Shown here: piece by piece, positions 58,922 through 64,000 of the stretch
Layout: each line of letters begins with the position of its first letter
Position numbering within the stretch: the first letter of the stretch is position 1
Notes under the pieces: model-generated
Databases searched by the model: none
Told to the model about the DNA's origin: nothing
The model's input: the letters and a program-made list of their open reading frames with translations, nothing else
Made by a program: the position numbers and the translations under genes
NCBI GenBank assembly: GCA_003956705.1
Contig: QZCP01000767.1
Coordinates: forward strand, 136,205 to 200,204
Direction of reading: 5' to 3'
DNA: 64,000 nt
Origin: Brevipalpus yothersi
Lineage: Eukaryota; Arthropoda; Arachnida; Trombidiformes; Tenuipalpidae

Positions 58922-59016
58922 TTAACAGATTTGAAAGAGAAAATTTTTTGGAAAGAAAAACGAAAAAGTTACAAAAGCTACATCATTGAGCTAACTTTTC
59001 TCAAACTTTTAGGAAA
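58922..59016 (+). CDS. Candidate exon ending at a consensus donor
   Basis: An open frame reading ILTDLKEKIFWKEKRKSYKS, YIIELTFLKLLGK ends in phase 0 at GGAAAG|GTAAGT (59017), a near-perfect donor. No matching upstream acceptor is clear. A downstream acceptor with a strong pyrimidine tract (CTACTACTAG at about 59479) leads to another open segment ending WVDSGSF (59603), but in a different phase. Confidence 0.18.
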
Positions 59017-59079
59017 GGTAAGTTAGTGGCCTAAACTAGCCCAAAATCGGCTTTGGCCGTGTCTACCTGGGCTCAACAC

Positions 59080-59080
<1 letters not shown>

Positions 59081-59122
<42 letters not shown>

Positions 59123-59161
59123 GGAGTCTTGCTTCCCAATTTTACCATAGAAAAGGTGTGT

Positions 59162-59207
<46 letters not shown>
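59081..59207. repeat. Inverted pair of (TC)n and (GA)n arrays
   Basis: (TC)20 at 59081-59120 and (GA)n at 59165-59207 (one AAA interruption) are separated by 44 bp and can fold into a stem of about 40 bp. Confidence 0.9.
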
Positions 59208-59210
<3 letters not shown>

Positions 59211-59609
59211 AATTATGAGTGAGAAAAGACCACAACATATGAGTGGCCTGAGCGATCATTGCCGTCTTGAGAGTGAAATGAACTTCTGTGGGCTAAAGTG
59301 AGAGTGACTTTCTCTCTCTCTCTCTCTCCCTCTCACTCTCTTGGCTTTTTTCTTTGCTCTCAATCACTTGCGAACGAAGGTAACATCTAAATTATATTTC
59401 TACTACTGATTATGATTGAAATTAATACAAATTATTTATATACTTCATTTTTTGTACCTTTTTTTTGGCTACTACTAGCACTGCTGTGGTTCCTCTTTTT
59501 TGACCTTTCAAAATTTTTGAAATTGAGATCTGTTCAAGTATATGGAAACGCTAATAGGGCATATAGAGACACACTCTTTTGGGTAGACAGTGGAAGCTTC
59601 TGAAATATT

Positions 59610-61320
59610 GAGATTTTGCGTGAAATTTAGTATGGATTCTGTCCAGTTTGTTTGATTTATCTGAATTCATGCACAAAATTTAACATCACACATCTTAATC
59701 ATTTTTTTCCTACCATGTCATAACTGATATCAAGATATTCATCATCATATGTTCTGTTCATCCATTTTCACTCTCTTCCCCCGAAAAAAAAGAAGAAGCG
59801 AGAACCTCTCCACAAAGAAGACGCTTATGGACGCTTCCAAAGTTAATCCAGTGTAAATTCAGTGAACAGCACTTCATCTTCTTTCATCATGAACAGCGTG
59901 CCCGCCGTGCCTAGTTGAAAGAGAAAATTTTGTAGTCAAAGAAGAACAGAAACAGAATTTCATTTGAAAAATTGCATTCAGAATGATACCTGCCAGCATC
60001 ACTCTCTCTCTCTCTCTCTCTCTCTCTTTCCTCATCTCTCTCTCTCTCTCATCCCATGTAAAGTGATCATGAAACAATCAATGGTGATGATGATCACCCA
60101 GAATTGAGAGAAATAGAATTATTATCATTATTATTATTATTATTATTGCGATTGAAGGTGAGAAAGAGAAGTGAGGTGAAATTGAATTGATTCATCAAAT
60201 ACGACAAGAAGTTGCTCATTCTTTTTTGTTTTTACCGCTCATTTCCACACACAATCTTCCATCAATTCAGTCCATCATCATCTATCAGAATCACTTTCTT
60301 CCAATAGGCACTTGTGTGTACCATTTTTTTCCTCTTTTCGTTGGTGGTTAGATCAATTTGCTGTCAAATCAACAATTTCTTATATATTTAACCGGATTTT
60401 GTGAGGGGAGGCAACACGTAAGATTTACCAGGGAAAAATTCTATCTCAATTAGATTCATCTTATCAGCAAATTATTCTGATGCCATGTAACATTGGAACA
60501 TTCTTTTTCGCTCACACATACACACAGACACACACACACACACACACTTTCTATCAGGCTGGAAGAGAGTATTGATTCCATTAGTAAATCTGTTAAGGGG
60601 ATGCACACATATTCTCTCTTCTGTTGTCTTTCAAGATGAGATAAGTTCCGGTTGAGGAAGATAGAAGATAACGCTATTGGCTTTGTTCAACCTCAAAATA
60701 GACCGGATCATGTCTCATATCCTGATAATAATAAGTGAAACTGATTGAAATTGTAATCGAGCCAAACACATGGGCATACACACACACACATACGCACATA
60801 TATCACAGTCAATTTGTTCAAGTATCTGCCAATGTGAATTATCAGCCAATAGGCGATAGAAAATTGATTTCGATTACATGAGAGTCGTGAAACTATCAAT
60901 ATCATTATACTGATTATATCAGTTTTGGTGCTTGAAGAAAGTGTTTCTTCTCTCTCTTTAGAAGTGATAGCAGATTAGTTGAATCTTGGATTTTTTTGAG
61001 AAAAAGATTATCACTTTATGAATCAATGATTCAAAATCTCTATACGTGCATACCATTAGTGAAATACATTCTGGTGGAATAATCGTTGGAAAGCCTTTTT
61101 ATCCTTCAAATTATCATCAGAAAGCCGAAAAGTTTCCAGGCTCAAAATCAACCAAGTGAATAATTCGAAGTAGAAAAAGAGGAAAAAAAGCGCAAAAAGT
61201 ACTGAATTTTGAATTCAATTTAGCTGGTCAAAATAGTTGGAAAAGCTTATCTATCCGCTCAGTCATTATCCGATAAACGGACTGACATTTTTGCGGTGAG
61301 ATGCCGATTGGCCATCATCA
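59610..61320. other. Non-coding stretch with small repeats
   Basis: TC tracts at 60003-60028 and 60036-60050, (ATT)n at 60118-60147, (CA)n at 60512-60548 and 60777-60790. I see no gene. Confidence 0.6.
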
Positions 61321-61335
61321 TCATATTGTAAGTAT

Positions 61336-61566
61336 ATGGAATGGAGAGAGAGAGAAAATAATTTTAACCGCAAAATTATGATAAGTGAACATCAACAACA
61401 CAACAAATCGGAAGAAATTACAGTAATTTTCAAAGTTGTAACCGGTGGCAGTCCAAAGTGTGTGTATTTGTGTGCCTGTATGGTCAGCCAAATGAGGCCA
61501 CCGCATAGAGATGAGTGGTCAGTCGAATATTTTTCCCAGAATTTTGGAAATTTTGGAAGAATTTGA
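61336..61566 (+). CDS. Candidate small ORF, 76 codons
   Basis: ATG at 61336, stop TGA, almost repeat-free: MEWRERENNFNRKIMISEHQ, QHNKSEEITVIFKVVTGGSP, KCVYLCACMVSQMRPPHRDE, WSVEYFSQNFGNFGRI. Balanced composition, no recognised domain. A GTAAGT donor-like site lies just upstream (61326). Confidence 0.28.
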   Translation: MEWRERENNFNRKIMISEHQQHNKSEEITVIFKVVTGGSPKCVYLCACMVSQMRPPHRDEWSVEYFSQNFGNFGRI

Positions 61567-61569
61567 GAG

Positions 61570-62760
61570 AGAAGTTAGAGGGCAGAAAGAATGATTTTTT
61601 TTCTCATATTATTTGTTCTAACCATGATGCCTATTGAATCAAGAGATGCACTCTATTCATTCACACACATAAAAATGGAATCACAAATAGCTTCATCATT
61701 TTCTTGGACTGATGAACACATGTGTGTATTTCATCAATAGTGGTAGGAATTACCGTTTTTTTGAGATGGAAAAATAATGCCTCTTAAAATAATCAATGAG
61801 TCTGAATAACATGCCGACGTCAAAGTATGTGAACATTATTTAACTTTGATTGTTGATGTTAAATTTTGCCTTTTTTTTCGATTGAATAATCATCATTCAA
61901 AATCGTTTTCTTATTCTTGTTCCTTTAAACACAGCCATCATGACTATTCACCCACAACAATAATTCAAGTGAATGTGTATGTGTGTGTGTGAAAAAAGAA
62001 AATAATGAATATATTGTGGGAATTTTTCGTATCAATTTCCTATTCTATTAGTAGGTATATACATATAGATTCATTCTATGGCAAAAAAAGTGTATGTATA
62101 TCATCTGTTATATTCACCTCGTTCTTCAGGTGCATAAGTGGGAACACAAAATTCATTTATTAGTAATCTTTACCAGTAATAATCTATAGCGTTAGTATGT
62201 CAAAAATTTGAAAGATTAATCGATTTCCATATTCTGTTTGTCTGTAACTGGAATAATGAAACTGGAAGTGAAAAAAAAGAAGTTCCATGAAAAATAATAC
62301 ATGATCTATGGTCTTGTACGATTTTCATTTCCTTTCTCACCTTCTCAATCTCATGGAAACCATTTCACTTTCCATTCTTCACTTAAATATATATATATAT
62401 TCACGCCTCAAACCCTCTCAGATACATATTCTATGAATACACCTCTCTGAACAATTTGTAAAACCGATGAACTTAGCGGCCACCAATAGAAGCCATTGCC
62501 CACCAATTTTCCATAGACTTTTTAGTGGGCTACAAATTACTTGTCTTCAACGATCATTCATTATTCCCGCTCATAAATGATCGATATTCGTAATGGACAA
62601 CAGATTTTTCTCTCTTTTCTTTTTCTTGAAACCTGTCCAACTGATTGTGGTTTGAATCATTTTTCTCTTTCGCTACCTTTTTTCAATTGTCTATTCGATG
62701 ATCATCTTTCTCAACTCATCAGGCCATTTGAACGGCTCGGCTAGAGTGTGAATGAAAGTT
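61570..62760. other. Non-coding stretch
   Basis: AT-rich, with TG (61977-61991) and AT (62387-62400) tracts. I see no gene. Confidence 0.6.
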
Positions 62761-62765
62761 AACGG

Positions 62766-62999
62766 ATGACAGGCTATCCAAAGGAAGAGGAAAGAAAAGT
62801 TCAATCAACGAGAGGAAGAGAGAAAAGGAAAGAGAGAGAGCGGCCTTCAATCTATCTTTCTTCCAAAAAACTATGGTGTCAAAGGTCAAAACTCTATCGT
62901 GTTCATCATTTTGAAAGTAGTAGTAGTATGAGTTTTATCATTATCAATATATTTGAAGACCATCTTTCTCTGGACAACTGTTCACTTCATCATCGATAA
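62766..62999 (+). CDS. Candidate small ORF, 77 codons
   Basis: ATG at 62766 (context AACGGATGA), TAA at 62997-62999. It begins MTGYPKEEERKVQSTRGREK (basic/acidic, partly GA-derived), then PSIYLSSKKLWCQRSKLYRV, HHFESSSSMSFIIINIFEDH, LSLDNCSLHHR. No domain recognised. Confidence 0.25.
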   Translation: MTGYPKEEERKVQSTRGREKRKERERPSIYLSSKKLWCQRSKLYRVHHFESSSSMSFIIINIFEDHLSLDNCSLHHR

Positions 63000-63249
63000 T
63001 GTATCAACAATTCTCTGCTTCAGCCTTGCTTCGACTGAAGATGAACAATCTGAAAGTATATCATGATCGAGTTGCAAATGCGCCAGAATCAATCGTCTAA
63101 CTGATAGTGAGTCAATACTGAAGATCCGTTATTAGAATTGCTTTGGAATATCAATGAATGCTCCAAAAACAGTATGATTGCTACTTGAATCACACTCAAT
63201 TGAAATAGCCCACAAGTTTAGGGTGGACGCAAAAATTTGGTACTCAAAA

Positions 63250-63850
63250 GTGATATTAATTTGCTTGCGGTTTGTGAATCTTCTTTAGACTGGAAGAAGA
63301 ATGAAGGTGATGCAAGAAAGATTATTCATAATGTGAATCTTTTTTGTTGACAATTGTTGATGTAATGGGAGACTGAATCTTATAAAAAGACAAGTTAAGC
63401 TAATCTTATTCTTGTGGCTTTCATGCCAACAAACCGCAATAATAAATTAGTGGATGCTCCACAACTCGCTGATTCAAGCGTATTTGTCACTACAAATTGT
63501 CGAAAAAATTAGCACAATCTGGTCTGTTGACCACTATGAATGTACTGGATGGTAGTTTTTACCACAAAACATTACAAGAATCGTTCATTTATGCAAAATA
63601 TTACTCATGAATTGATTGACGTTGGGTTTGCTTCAAGTGTGGAAAAATTTTCAGATATCACAATAATGAGCCGATAATCTAACGAGATGTTCTTGAAGAT
63701 ATTTGATTTTGATAGATAGTCAAGCAAATATTTACAATACGATAGTATCAAACTCTATTAAGAAATATCAGTTCTACTTATCTCACCAAGAGGGAACTTT
63801 CAACTTTGGTTCCCATTCTTCATTCATATATACATACACACACAATTGTA
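63250..63850 (+). mobile_element. Possible decayed Ty1/copia-like gag-protease remnant
   Basis: Four weak resemblances occur in the order known for copia-type gag-pol. DWKKNEGDARKII (W at 63291) resembles the W..KD.KA...I block of the gag UBN2 domain. HELIDVG....EKFS at about 63606 resembles the ELI..G....EK segment. CFKCGK at about 63629 looks like a partial zinc knuckle. LIDSQAN at about 63709 resembles the protease DSGA motif. They lie in different frames with stops between, and the knuckle lacks its last Cys, so any element is dead and incomplete. Pol would lie beyond the right edge. Confidence 0.15.
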
Positions 63851-64000
63851 TTCATAATAATAATATGATTTCATTTCCATCCAATTTATGAATCAAGTAA
63901 GTTTCATACATACACACACACATGATCTCATGCTGAGATTGATAGTAAGAAAAAGTATGAATGAACTTGGATTCAGGTCATTCAGAGGCATCCTAAAAAG

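Noticed and set aside
59023..59259. Minus-strand 78-codon frame ending WASLGH
   Set aside because: Two thirds of it is the inverted TC/GA pair; the non-repeat end overlaps the intron side of a better plus-strand donor, so I did not list it.
1..64000. CRISPR array, bacterial operon or phage system
   Set aside because: Repeats are dinucleotide arrays without spacers, and there are no long prokaryotic-style genes.

Overview
This window looks like non-coding or gene-poor DNA from a eukaryote, most likely an invertebrate animal (an arthropod is my guess; I saw no diagnostic gene). By eye it is roughly two-thirds A+T. It carries about fifty (GA)n/(TC)n dinucleotide arrays of 30-80 bp, plus shorter CA, CAT/ATG, CTT and AT tracts. 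I found no operon structure, ribosome binding sites, rRNA or convincing tRNA. No protein in the window could be matched to a named family with confidence. A 220-base run of N (32039-32258) and a single N at 19459 mark assembly joins.

Limits on coding calls: stop codons are fairly rare in this composition and absent from the GA/TC arrays. By my own rough estimate, stop-free runs of about 100 codons are expected several times in 64 kb by chance, and 25-codon runs are open in at least one frame about half the time. All coding calls are therefore candidates with confidence of 0.3 or less, ranked by start codon, splice signals, phase agreement across introns and freedom from repeats. Many have an equally open antisense frame.

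Layout: 1-7000 is repeat-rich, with one possible minus-strand exon at 3596-3911. A more GC-rich open frame lies at 7274-7464. The 8-19 kb region is repeats with scattered candidate exons placed just after TC tracts. At 19308-19620 a 162-bp unit is duplicated around a single N. At 23.5-24.5 kb there is a TATA-like site and a three-exon, phase-consistent model. The 26.9-28.2 kb block is relatively CpG-rich and promoter-like. A model at 31472-32038 runs into the N gap, and further candidate exons follow at 32.8-36.2 kb. Between 37 and 54 kb many (TC)n arrays sit directly before AG dinucleotides that open candidate exons. The 54-63 kb region has several ATG-started small frames (56247, 57499, 61336, 62766). 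At the right edge (about 63.25-63.9 kb), weak and frame-shifted resemblances appear in the order expected for a Ty1/copia gag-protease region.

How it works together: nothing here supports a pathway. The most defensible biology is the repeat landscape itself: dense GA/TC arrays, some as inverted pairs able to form hairpins, and some placed where polypyrimidine tracts of 3' splice sites would be. Transcript data would decide whether the candidate exons are real.
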